Assembly: GCF_004328645.1 (NCBI RefSeq)
Contig: NZ_CP031395.1
Location: 62,001-126,000 of the forward strand
Direction: 5' to 3'
Source of the DNA: Hylemonella gracilis
GTDB taxonomy: Bacteria; Pseudomonadota; Gammaproteobacteria; Burkholderiales; Burkholderiaceae_C
Length of the DNA: 64,000 bases
Position numbers and translations under genes: made by a program. The notes under the pieces were generated by a model. That model had not been told where the DNA came from. It did no database searches and saw only the letters and a list, made by a program, of their open reading frames with translations. Shown here piece after piece: positions 53,954 to 61,150 of this stretch. Positions within the stretch are counted from its first letter, which is position 1. Each line of letters begins with the position of its first letter.

Positions 53954-54037
53954 CTTCTTTCAGTTTTCCAAATGAATGTTCCGAGGCTTGCTGCGCTGTT
54001 CGCCAGAGCTTCAAGTCGTTTAATAAAAAGGAGTGAC

Positions 54038-54056
54038 GCAAATGATAACTACTTCT
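54038..54056. promoter_or_regulatory. Possible Fur box
   Basis: GCAAATGATAACTACTTCT matches 11 of 19 positions of the Fur consensus, in an AT-rich stretch 85 bp before the receptor start. The match is weak, but its place before an iron receptor supports it. Confidence 0.35.
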
Positions 54057-54240
54057 ATTATAAATACAATCCAATTTCGCCCCAGTGTGGTGCAAGCCCG
54101 ACAATCAAGAGGTCGTCATCACCCGAGGCTGCAGCAAGGAATCTGGTCCTCCGTCTGGCGAGACAACAGTGGGGGTGGGGCGGCGGAAAACGAACCGGCG
54201 CAGCGCGCCACTCAGAAAAGCCGGGTTGCCTCCGTCCCGA

Positions 54241-55251
54241 TCAAATCTGGGCGCGCCGGGCGGCCTTGGTCTGGTACATGAGCACGTCCGCGCGCTGAAG
54301 CACTTCTTCCGGATCGTGCTGGCCCGGTTCGACGGCCAACACACCCACGCTGGCGCCGGCGTAGTCCATGGTGATCGCCGCCATTTGAACTGGGCCGACG
54401 GTGGCGCCGAACACACGCGCCTGGAACGCCTGCTGGGCCTCTTCGACAACTTCGGCATCTGCAGGCCCCTGCCCCACCACGACGAACTCGTCACCCCCGA
54501 GTCGCGCGGCGAAGTCGCCCACGCGCAAGACCGCCTTCAAGCGGTTCGCCATTTCGACCAGGAACTGATCCCCCACGCCATGGCCATGCTGGTCGTTGAT
54601 GGCCTTGAAGCCGTCCAGGTCGATGAAAGCCACCAGGACCCAGAATTTCTGACGCTTGCCCTGAGCGAGTTGTCGCGCGAGTTCCTGCAGCAAGGCCCGG
54701 CGATTGGACAATGTCGTCAACGGATCCGTGGTCGCGTAGGCCGTCAGGCGCGCATTGGCCTGCAGCAGTTGCGCCACCAACTGCTCTCGTTCGATCTGCC
54801 GGGCGATCAAGGCCGCGAACAGTTTCAGCAGCCGCTGTGCCTGCGCGGGCTGGGCTCGTTGATCCAGGCTCGCGGCGCACAAAGTGCCATAGATGACCCC
54901 ATCATCCAGGTACACAGGCGTACTCATATAGGTTCGCACGCCAAGATGACGCACGGCGCCGGCCTCGGGCCAACGCACATCCGCATCGTCCACGAAGAAC
55001 TGCCCGGACTCCAAGGCCCGCTTGCACAGCGCGTCGTCCCAGGGCACGACCAGGCCCTCCTGCATGTCGAGCCGGCCGGTGTTCCTGGAAAAGAGGATGT
55101 TCTGCACGCCTTGCTGCAAATCCACCATCGTCAGGTAAGTGGACTCAAGACCGGTGGCAGCTTGCAACAGCTCCAGCAAGGGCCGGGTCAACTCCTCGAC
55201 GGATCGGGCCGCGGCGACGGAAGTGGCGAGACGGTCGAGGATGGGATCCAT
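54241..55251 (-). CDS. Diguanylate cyclase with GAF domain
   Basis: A 336-residue cytoplasmic enzyme that makes cyclic di-GMP. A GAF domain covers about residues 20-160. The GGDEF domain follows: DPLTTLSNRRALLQELARQL, the active-site loop RLGGDEFVVV, and an inhibitory RxxD site five residues before it (RVGDFAARL), so product inhibition is expected. No membrane segment is present. It stands alone beside the mobile-element boundary. Confidence 0.93.
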   Translation of the reverse strand: MDPILDRLATSVAAARSVEELTRPLLELLQAATGLESTYLTMVDLQQGVQNILFSRNTGRLDMQEGLVVPWDDALCKRALESGQFFVDDADVRWPEAGAVRHLGVRTYMSTPVYLDDGVIYGTLCAASLDQRAQPAQAQRLLKLFAALIARQIEREQLVAQLLQANARLTAYATTDPLTTLSNRRALLQELARQLAQGKRQKFWVLVAFIDLDGFKAINDQHGHGVGDQFLVEMANRLKAVLRVGDFAARLGGDEFVVVGQGPADAEVVEEAQQAFQARVFGATVGPVQMAAITMDYAGASVGVLAVEPGQHDPEEVLQRADVLMYQTKAARRAQI

Positions 55252-55312
55252 CGCTGCATTGTGCCGCCGGCCCGGGACGATGCCTGCATCCAGGTCCCGC
55301 CGGGTGATTGAT

Positions 55313-55362
55313 TGGTAGGGCGTGCTGGGCTCGAACCAGCGACCAAGGGATTATGAGTCCCC
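55313..55362 (-). tRNA. 3' fragment of a tRNA with anticodon CAT (attachment site)
   Basis: Read on the minus strand this gives an anticodon arm GGGGA-CTCATAA-TCCCT with anticodon CAT (55353-55355), then a T arm GCTGG-TTCGAGC-CCAGC, half an acceptor stem ACGCCCT and ACCA. The D arm and 5' acceptor strand are missing on the right, where unrelated sequence begins. It is thus the 3' part of a tRNA-Met or tRNA-Ile2, left at one edge of an integrated element (attL). The complete tRNA should lie at the other edge, outside the window. Confidence 0.75.
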
Positions 55363-55380
55363 GTCTGAACGTATTTTGGT

Positions 55381-55476
55381 CTGTTGAACGGTGTTTGCCA
55401 AAATCACCATTTTCAATAAAATCAACAACATAGCCAGACACCCCGTGCTAGCTCTGTTGAACATAATTCGCCAAAA
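55381..55476. repeat. Two 23-bp imperfect direct repeats, possible integrase arm sites
   Basis: CTGTTGAAC-N7-GCCAAAA occurs at 55381-55403 and 55454-55476, 73 bp apart, between the tRNA fragment and the integrase gene. Repeats of this kind near att sites are typical arm-type sites for tyrosine recombinases. Confidence 0.6.
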
Positions 55477-55486
55477 CTGCGTGAAA

Positions 55487-55508
55487 GTGGCTACATGGTG
55501 GCTACATG
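55487..55508. repeat. Tandem 11-bp repeat at the integrase start
   Basis: GTGGCTACATG is repeated exactly, the second copy ending in the ATG of the integrase. It may affect the start or bind the integrase as an auto-regulatory site. Confidence 0.6.
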
Positions 55509-56879
55509 GGAGACCAAGGGATCATGCGTCCTTTAAAGAATGCCCCCGTCGATCTGACCGCCGCCCAAGAGCTCACCGTTGGGCTCATCGAGCGCCTGAC
55601 CTGCCCCGAAGGCAAGTCGCAAGCCTTCCTGAGGGACCGCAAGGCGCCCGCCCTGCGCGTGCGCGTCACCCCCTCCGGCGCCAAGTCCTATGTCTTCGAG
55701 GCCAAGCTGGGCCGTCAGACAGTGCGCCGCACCATTGGCGATGTGCGTTCATGGACCATCGAAGGCGCCCGCGCCGAAGCCAACCGCCTGCGCGTGCAAA
55801 TCGACCAAGGTGCCGACCCGCGTGAACAGGAGCGCAAGCAGGAAGCCGAGCGGCGGGCAAAGGCCGCGCTCGAAGCCGTGCAAGTCGTCACCATGGGCGA
55901 AGCTTGGAACGCCTATATTGAGTCGCGCCGCTCACGCTGGGGCGAGCACCACTACAACGACCATATCCGCAAGGCCAAGGCCGGAGGGGAAACCGCCATA
56001 AGGGGCACCCGTGGGCGCGGCACCACCGTGGCGGGGCCGATTTATCCGCTGCTTGCACTCAAGATGCGCGATCTCACGCCCTCCACCTTGAGCGCCTGGG
56101 CCGAGAAGGAAACCGCCAAGGCCCCGACCTCGGCCCGCCTGTCGTGGCGGCTCGTGCGCGGTTTTCTGAGTTGGGCCGCTGAACATCCGCAATACGGCCT
56201 CGTCTTGCCCGCACAGAACCCGGCCAAGGCCAAAGTCGTGCGCGAAGTGCTGGGCAAGAGCAAGACGCGCAGCGATGCCCTACAGCGCGAACAGTTGGCG
56301 CCCTGGTTTGCCGCCGTGCGCCAGATCGCCAACCCCATGGCGTCGGCCTATCTGCAAGTGCTCTTGCTGACCGGCGCCCGCCCCGGTGAAGTGCTGGCCC
56401 TGCGCTGGGACGACATCGACCCTAAATGGAAGGGGCTCAACATCCGCGACAAGGTAGAGGGCGAACGCATCATCCCTCTCACGCCCTACGTGGATTACCT
56501 TCTGCACGCCCTGCCCCACGTCAATGAATGGGTGTTTGCAAGTCCCTCCCATGAGGAAAAGAACGCCGACAAGGCCATGAGCACGCCGCACAAGCTGCAC
56601 GAGAAAGCCTGCACGGTGGCGGGCATCACAGGACTGACCCTGCACGGCCTGCGCCGCTCGTTTAAATCCCTGTCTGAATGGCAAGAGATCCCGGCAGGCG
56701 TCGTGGCGCAGATCATGGGCCACAAGCCCAGCGCGACCGCTGAAAAGCACTACACCGTGCGCCCCCTGGATCTGCTGCGCCTGCATCACGAAAAGATCGA
56801 AGCCTGGATCCTGACGCAAGCCCATATCGACTTCGACCCGCATGCCTCCGTGAGCCGCACCCTGCGGGCCGTGAAATAG
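55506..56879 (+). CDS. int: Tyrosine-type site-specific integrase
   Basis: A 457-residue phage-type integrase. The N-terminal part (about 25-110) is the DUF4102-like arm-binding domain (LRDRKAPALRVRVTPSGAKS), then a core-binding SAM-like domain, then the catalytic domain with Arg292 (TGARPGEVLALRW), His380 and Arg383 (LHGLRRSF), a further His in MGHKPSATAEKHY and the nucleophile Tyr416. A start at the second Met (55524) is also possible. It lies 144 bp from the tRNA fragment, its likely target. Confidence 0.94.
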   Translation: MGDQGIMRPLKNAPVDLTAAQELTVGLIERLTCPEGKSQAFLRDRKAPALRVRVTPSGAKSYVFEAKLGRQTVRRTIGDVRSWTIEGARAEANRLRVQIDQGADPREQERKQEAERRAKAALEAVQVVTMGEAWNAYIESRRSRWGEHHYNDHIRKAKAGGETAIRGTRGRGTTVAGPIYPLLALKMRDLTPSTLSAWAEKETAKAPTSARLSWRLVRGFLSWAAEHPQYGLVLPAQNPAKAKVVREVLGKSKTRSDALQREQLAPWFAAVRQIANPMASAYLQVLLLTGARPGEVLALRWDDIDPKWKGLNIRDKVEGERIIPLTPYVDYLLHALPHVNEWVFASPSHEEKNADKAMSTPHKLHEKACTVAGITGLTLHGLRRSFKSLSEWQEIPAGVVAQIMGHKPSATAEKHYTVRPLDLLRLHHEKIEAWILTQAHIDFDPHASVSRTLRAVK

Positions 56880-57075
56880 CCGACCGCTAGGGGTAGGGCC
56901 ACCCGAGCTACTCTTAGCGGAACCGCTAGCGCTAGCGATCCCTACCGGCCCCTACCCATCCCTGGCCCTAGCGGTAGGGCTAGGCGTAGTACCGCCTGCT
57001 AGCCACTCCTAGCGCTACCGCTAGCACCCACTACCGCTACCCCGCCTAGCGCTAGCCCTACCGCTAGCGGGAGAG
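56880..57075. repeat. CTAG-rich repeat block
   Basis: About 190 bp contain eleven CTAG tetranucleotides, normally very rare in such genomes, within variants of CTAGCGSTAG and TACCGCTAGC. Notable parts are the 14-bp palindrome CGCTAGCGCTAGCG (56924-56937), CTAGCGCTAG (57046-57055) and a perfect 16-bp inverted pair at 56968-56983 and 57052-57067. No frame is coding. It follows the integrase stop directly. It may be an origin, binding array or segment of hairpins. Confidence 0.85.
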
Positions 57076-57141
57076 GCCACACGATTCAACACGCATCACT
57101 ACAGATAAAGTGCGCGTGTCACACATCGTCTTCTTTGCAAA

Positions 57142-58158
57142 ATGCCCGCTCTCAACGACAGTCCCTCTGACAAGGATCCAGAGAAAGCCCGCTTGGTCCG
57201 GCAGATCCTGCAACCGCAGGACAACTTCTATAACTTGGCCCTGGCGGCTTCGTATGTGACCGCAGAGGCCAAGAAGAACTTTGAGGCAGTGAAGGCAAAG
57301 CGGGACGCCGAAATCGCACAATTGATGGCGCGCCCCTTGCCTGAGTTGCAGGCCATGCGTGCCGCGCAGATGGCCAAAGCCAAGGCCAGTGAAGCCGCCC
57401 AAGCTGAAGCGGCACGACGGCGCCAAGCCGATTTGGCTGAAAAGGAAAGCCAGAAGGAAGCCGCAAAGTTCTACAACCAGCCCAGCGCCAATGCGGACTT
57501 CGGCTACTGGGCCACGATGGACTTTTGGACCTTCGATGAGGCCTTGGCCTTGCTGCTGGGCAAGGATCCGCGCGTTCTAACCCGCGCCGCCGTGAAAAGC
57601 GAATTGACGGCGGAATTCAGCCTCCTGGCCCTCTCCAAGCCGCAGCGCCCGAAGTCCGAGTTTCTGCGCCGGTATGAGGATCTGCGCAATGTTGCGGAAC
57701 GTGCATCCGCCATGAAACCGGCGCAGCTTCGCCCCGTGGATGTGGTGATATGGGCTGGACGCTCCGGAGCCATCGCGCCACCAAATGAGCTAGTTCAGGC
57801 ACTTGCGGCACGAGTTAAGCGCTCCCAGCCACAGGCGCCAGACCTTGAAACTGCCGCGTCCCTGCCCACAAAGTCCGCCAAAACATCGCCAGTAGTTGAA
57901 ACGCCGCTAGCCAACCCAACTCCGACGCTTCTGAAACGCGCCGCCCTGGTTCAACAACACCAGCGCGCATGGCCCACGATAGAGGCAGATCTTCGTCACG
58001 CCAACGAAAACGGGCTTTCTGAATGCGCTAAGGCAGAGGAGTTCGGTTATTGGCTTGAAGAGCCCGCCCTTGAATGGGCGCGAACACATGGCAAGCTAAC
58101 AGTCAGTGCAACAGCAACAACAGCACTACCCAGTATTGTTCACCGCATGGGTCGCTAG
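57142..58158 (+). CDS. Uncharacterised element protein
   Basis: A 338-residue protein I do not recognise. Residues about 40-115 are Ala/Lys/Glu/Gln-rich and predicted to form a coiled coil (AAQMAKAKASEAAQAEAARR). Then comes a distinct part, FGYWATMDFWTFDEALALLLGKDP, followed by a helical stretch (RRYEDLRNVAERASAM). A Pro/Ala/Thr-rich linker near 235-265 joins a last helical region. No signal or membrane segment is seen. It has no strong ribosome binding site. It sits between the CTAG block and the HEILH protein. Confidence 0.75.
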   Translation: MPALNDSPSDKDPEKARLVRQILQPQDNFYNLALAASYVTAEAKKNFEAVKAKRDAEIAQLMARPLPELQAMRAAQMAKAKASEAAQAEAARRRQADLAEKESQKEAAKFYNQPSANADFGYWATMDFWTFDEALALLLGKDPRVLTRAAVKSELTAEFSLLALSKPQRPKSEFLRRYEDLRNVAERASAMKPAQLRPVDVVIWAGRSGAIAPPNELVQALAARVKRSQPQAPDLETAASLPTKSAKTSPVVETPLANPTPTLLKRAALVQQHQRAWPTIEADLRHANENGLSECAKAEEFGYWLEEPALEWARTHGKLTVSATATTALPSIVHRMGR

Positions 58159-58208
58159 TTCGTGCACTCTCGTTGCTCCATTGCGGCAAGAAACCATCAA
58201 ACTTCAGC

Positions 58209-58925
58209 TTATGGAATCGGCATCTGACGAGTGCCTGTGCTGCTGCTTATGTATTCCAACGCTGCTCGGTCCCTCGGAATCTCAGGACAGCTAAGGAAGA
58301 GAATCTGCACAATTTCTTCCTTGCTGCCAGCAGCGGCTAGAAATTTGTCAGCAAAATCATCTGCCGCATCTAGCAAATTGTGATGCCTCGCATAACTTCG
58401 CATGAAATCAGTTTGTGGCGAATTTGGCATGACATGCCGCAGGAATGTCCAATGCATGCAGACCGCAAGACGCCGTTCCTCTTTGGGAACATTGGTCATC
58501 CCCAGACAGACACTCTGCATCACCGATTCCCAGTGCTCACGACGCTCTGGATGGAACTGAAGCTCCACAGGAACTATGAGCACATGCTCGATCGCATTGT
58601 CTAGAGCACCCAAGGCATCGGAAAACCCTCTATCCCAAGGCGCTTCCTCAGCTAGTACAAGCTTTGGAACCCCCTGGATATGAAATCGCTGCACATGCAG
58701 GATTTCATGCCGAACCGCCCCGTCCGGAAAATAGCCATGCGTTGGTGCAAAGAGTTGAACGCTCTGAGCGTTGATCACGATTTCGAGATTACCCGTCCCA
58801 GTAGGACCACCTCTGTTCAGTTCAGGACTGGGAACCACCTGAATATCTATACCGGTTTGATCCTCGATTTCATGAATGAACTCCTGTACTGACGTACTCA
58901 AACGGGAAAGGAACTCGTGTTGCAT
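58209..58925 (-). CDS. Zincin-like protein with HEILH motif
   Basis: A 238-residue protein with HExxH at 73-77 (GAVRHEILHVQRFHI), the zinc-binding and catalytic motif of metalloproteases. A candidate third ligand lies in LDNAIEHVLIVP about 35 residues later. No signal peptide or membrane segment is present. The rest resembles no family I can name. It is the only gene on the minus strand in the first half of the element. It might be an ImmA-like protease, a toxin or accessory protein. Confidence 0.75.
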   Translation of the reverse strand: MQHEFLSRLSTSVQEFIHEIEDQTGIDIQVVPSPELNRGGPTGTGNLEIVINAQSVQLFAPTHGYFPDGAVRHEILHVQRFHIQGVPKLVLAEEAPWDRGFSDALGALDNAIEHVLIVPVELQFHPERREHWESVMQSVCLGMTNVPKEERRLAVCMHWTFLRHVMPNSPQTDFMRSYARHHNLLDAADDFADKFLAAAGSKEEIVQILFLSCPEIPRDRAALEYISSSTGTRQMPIP

Positions 58926-58927
58926 GC

Positions 58928-58950
58928 GTCAATCCTGCAACGATTGACGC
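58928..58950. promoter_or_regulatory. Dyad upstream of the replication genes
   Basis: CGTCAATC-CTGCAAC-GATTGACG has perfect 8-bp arms. It lies just before the HEILH gene start on one side and about 120 bp before the HTH gene on the other, a good place for a repressor that controls both directions. Confidence 0.55.
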
Positions 58951-58965
58951 CACTAGGCAAGGATT

Positions 58966-58998
58966 CACCCGAACCTCACCCGGATCTGACCCGAATCC
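58966..58998. repeat. Three tandem 11-bp repeats (iteron-like)
   Basis: TCACCCGAACC, TCACCCGGATC and TGACCCGAATC follow one another without gaps, 73 bp before the HTH gene. Evenly phased 11-bp repeats, about one helical turn, are typical of iterons or regulator arrays. Confidence 0.6.
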
Positions 58999-59070
58999 GC
59001 CCTGCATTTGTCCCAAAGATGCCGGTGCAAAGAATGGGCAACCATGTTCAACACGCCTAGAGGCGCAAAC

Positions 59071-59289
59071 ATGGCAAACCCAACCCGCTTCGTTACCCCG
59101 CTTGAGCGAGAAACCCGCGCGGCGCTCCCCACCCCGGAGGCCGCTTTCCACCTTAACCGCGCCCAGCAGACCTTGCGCCTCTGGGCCATGCGGGAGAATG
59201 GGCCGATTCGCCCCATCCGGGTTCATGGCCGCTTGGCTTGGCCGGTCTCTGAACTGCGCCGCATCCTGAACGTCCCGACAGCGGCATGA
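59071..59289 (+). CDS. Small helix-turn-helix protein preceding rep
   Basis: A 72-residue protein with a MerR/AlpA-like helix-turn-helix: TPEAAFHLNRAQQTLRLWAMRENGPIR then VHGRLAWPVSELRRILNVP, i.e. the helix pair and wing that read a binding site and select the promoter. I chose the ATG at 59071 because GAGGCG lies before it. Its stop overlaps the rep start as ATGA. Such genes control excision or copy number in satellites and integrative elements. Confidence 0.8.
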   Translation: MANPTRFVTPLERETRAALPTPEAAFHLNRAQQTLRLWAMRENGPIRPIRVHGRLAWPVSELRRILNVPTAA

Positions 59290-61115
59290 GTGCCGGGATG
59301 CCGTCACCCCGTGGGCGCGGGGAGGACGTGTACCGCCTCTCCGATCATGATTGGGCCCGGCTTCGCGTCAGTACCCTCCCGATACGCTGGGCAACCCGTC
59401 TGCTCACCCAATGGGAAAACCGGCGCACCCGTCCCGGCGATGGAGACTGGCATGAACTGGAAGCCGGCAGAGCCGCGAACCTGGAATTGCTGCGCCTCAC
59501 CAATCGCCTCAAGCCGGTTCGAATTCACCTCGACGCATCAGACTCCGAGATTTGTGCGCGTGCGGATGACATGGCCGCGCATTGCGCGCAACTGGCTCAG
59601 GTTTACCACCAAGCAGAGCCACTGCGCGCGGCGATGACGCGGCATTGCCTGCGTCAAGGCATCGAAGCACCCGACGAGGACAAGACAGACCACGGCGCCA
59701 TGGCACGCATGACGGATCCGCTCTGGTGGCGCCTTCAGCTACGCCAACAGCAAGGGCGCGCCGTGGAAGGCGCGGCAATCACCCTGGGCTACGTGAACAA
59801 GCGACGTGATATCTACGTCAGCAATGAGACCTTGCAACGACGTCAGCAACAAAACAAACGGAATGCTGAAACCTTGGAAGCGACCAAGGCCCGCAACGAA
59901 CTCGGGCAGGAATTCACGCTCGCGGAACTGGCCGCAGGCAGCACCTCGAACAAAAGAATCAAGCGGGCCGAACTCATGACGCGCATAGGCGGCTTTGAGC
60001 GTGTCGCCACGTCGCTCAGTCATGCGGGCATTTTTTTGACGATCACCTGCCCAAGTCGCATGCACCGGCACCGCACCCTAGGCGGTCGTGTGGAAGAAAA
60101 CTCGCGCTACGACGGAACGGACCCTAGCCAGGCGCAGGCGTACCTGGGCACCGTCTGGGCCAGGATACGCGCCTCACTCAAGCGCCAGGGGATCTCCTTG
60201 TATGGGTTTCGCATTGCAGAGCCCCAGCACGACGGCACGCCCCACTGGCATTTCCTGCTTTTCTGCGAAACAGACCAGATTGAACCCGTGGAATCCACGG
60301 TACGCCGCTACGCCTTGGCGGATTCACCCGACGAACCGGGCGCGCACCGGCACCGCGTGGACTGCAAACGCATAGACCCGGACAAAGGCACAGCCGCAGG
60401 ATATATCGCCAAGTACGTCGCCAAGAACATAGACGGCCATGGACTCAGCCAGGACTACGCGGGAGGTGAATACCTGGAAGCGGAGGGCAAGGACACGGCG
60501 CAGCGGGTAGAAGCCTGGGCGACCACCTGGGGCATACGGCAGTTTCAGCAAATTGGCGGGCCACCCGTCACCGTATGGCGTGAGCTACGGCGCGTGGATC
60601 ACATCCCAGAGGGTGCGCCAGAACATTTGCGCCAAGCACACCGCGCCGTCAACAAGACCACCGTATTCGAAGGCCGCGATACCGCCTCTGTGTCCTGGGC
60701 TCACTACTGCGAAGCGCAGGGTGGGGTCACTATCGGGCGGAAATACCGCATACGCATCAGCACCGAGGATCGCGGCGCCGTAGGCCGGTATGGCGAAGGG
60801 CTTGGGGCACAGCCCATCGGCATAGAGACAGACGCCATAGAGCACTACACACCACCGCACATGGCACACATGACGCCACTGCCGAGAATTCCACGTCGCG
60901 TGCATTGGTTCGTCGCATCAGTCCGCCATGCTTGGGAAATCATTTCCCGTTCAGACGCGGAGCGCCAAATGAAAAAGCGCGCCATCGGCGCGCCTTGGAC
61001 TTGTGTCAATAACTGTACGAGCGAAACAAAATCGGAGGGAGAAAGACCGGCCTCAAAGCGAACTTCAGCGCCAGATAAACTATTCAAAACTTGTACTCAT
61101 CCCGCGCGTGTATGA
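59286..61115 (+). CDS. P2 gpA-like HUH replication endonuclease
   Basis: A 609-residue rolling-circle initiator. The HUH metal motif is PHWHFLLF (His320 and His322), the paired catalytic tyrosines are Tyr373 and Tyr377 in AAGYIAKYVAKNIDG, and GIFLTITCPSRMH marks an earlier motif (residues about 248-260). This layout is that of the phage P2 gpA/phi X174 A family. It would nick the element's origin and join covalently to the 5' end. The C-terminal 70 residues are basic and less conserved. It is coupled to the HTH gene before it, and the sequence becomes AT-richer immediately after. Confidence 0.93.
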   Translation: MSAGMPSPRGRGEDVYRLSDHDWARLRVSTLPIRWATRLLTQWENRRTRPGDGDWHELEAGRAANLELLRLTNRLKPVRIHLDASDSEICARADDMAAHCAQLAQVYHQAEPLRAAMTRHCLRQGIEAPDEDKTDHGAMARMTDPLWWRLQLRQQQGRAVEGAAITLGYVNKRRDIYVSNETLQRRQQQNKRNAETLEATKARNELGQEFTLAELAAGSTSNKRIKRAELMTRIGGFERVATSLSHAGIFLTITCPSRMHRHRTLGGRVEENSRYDGTDPSQAQAYLGTVWARIRASLKRQGISLYGFRIAEPQHDGTPHWHFLLFCETDQIEPVESTVRRYALADSPDEPGAHRHRVDCKRIDPDKGTAAGYIAKYVAKNIDGHGLSQDYAGGEYLEAEGKDTAQRVEAWATTWGIRQFQQIGGPPVTVWRELRRVDHIPEGAPEHLRQAHRAVNKTTVFEGRDTASVSWAHYCEAQGGVTIGRKYRIRISTEDRGAVGRYGEGLGAQPIGIETDAIEHYTPPHMAHMTPLPRIPRRVHWFVASVRHAWEIISRSDAERQMKKRAIGAPWTCVNNCTSETKSEGERPASKRTSAPDKLFKTCTHPARV

Positions 61116-61150
61116 GAAAACAACCCCAAAAAATACCCACCTTAAAAGCT

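Noticed and set aside
55313..55388. Complete functional tRNA gene
   Set aside because: The D arm and 5' acceptor strand are absent in the sequence right of the anticodon arm, so only a 3' fragment is supported.
56880..57075. CRISPR array
   Set aside because: The repeats are short, overlapping and without regular spacers; they are CTAG-centred palindromes, not a repeat-spacer array.
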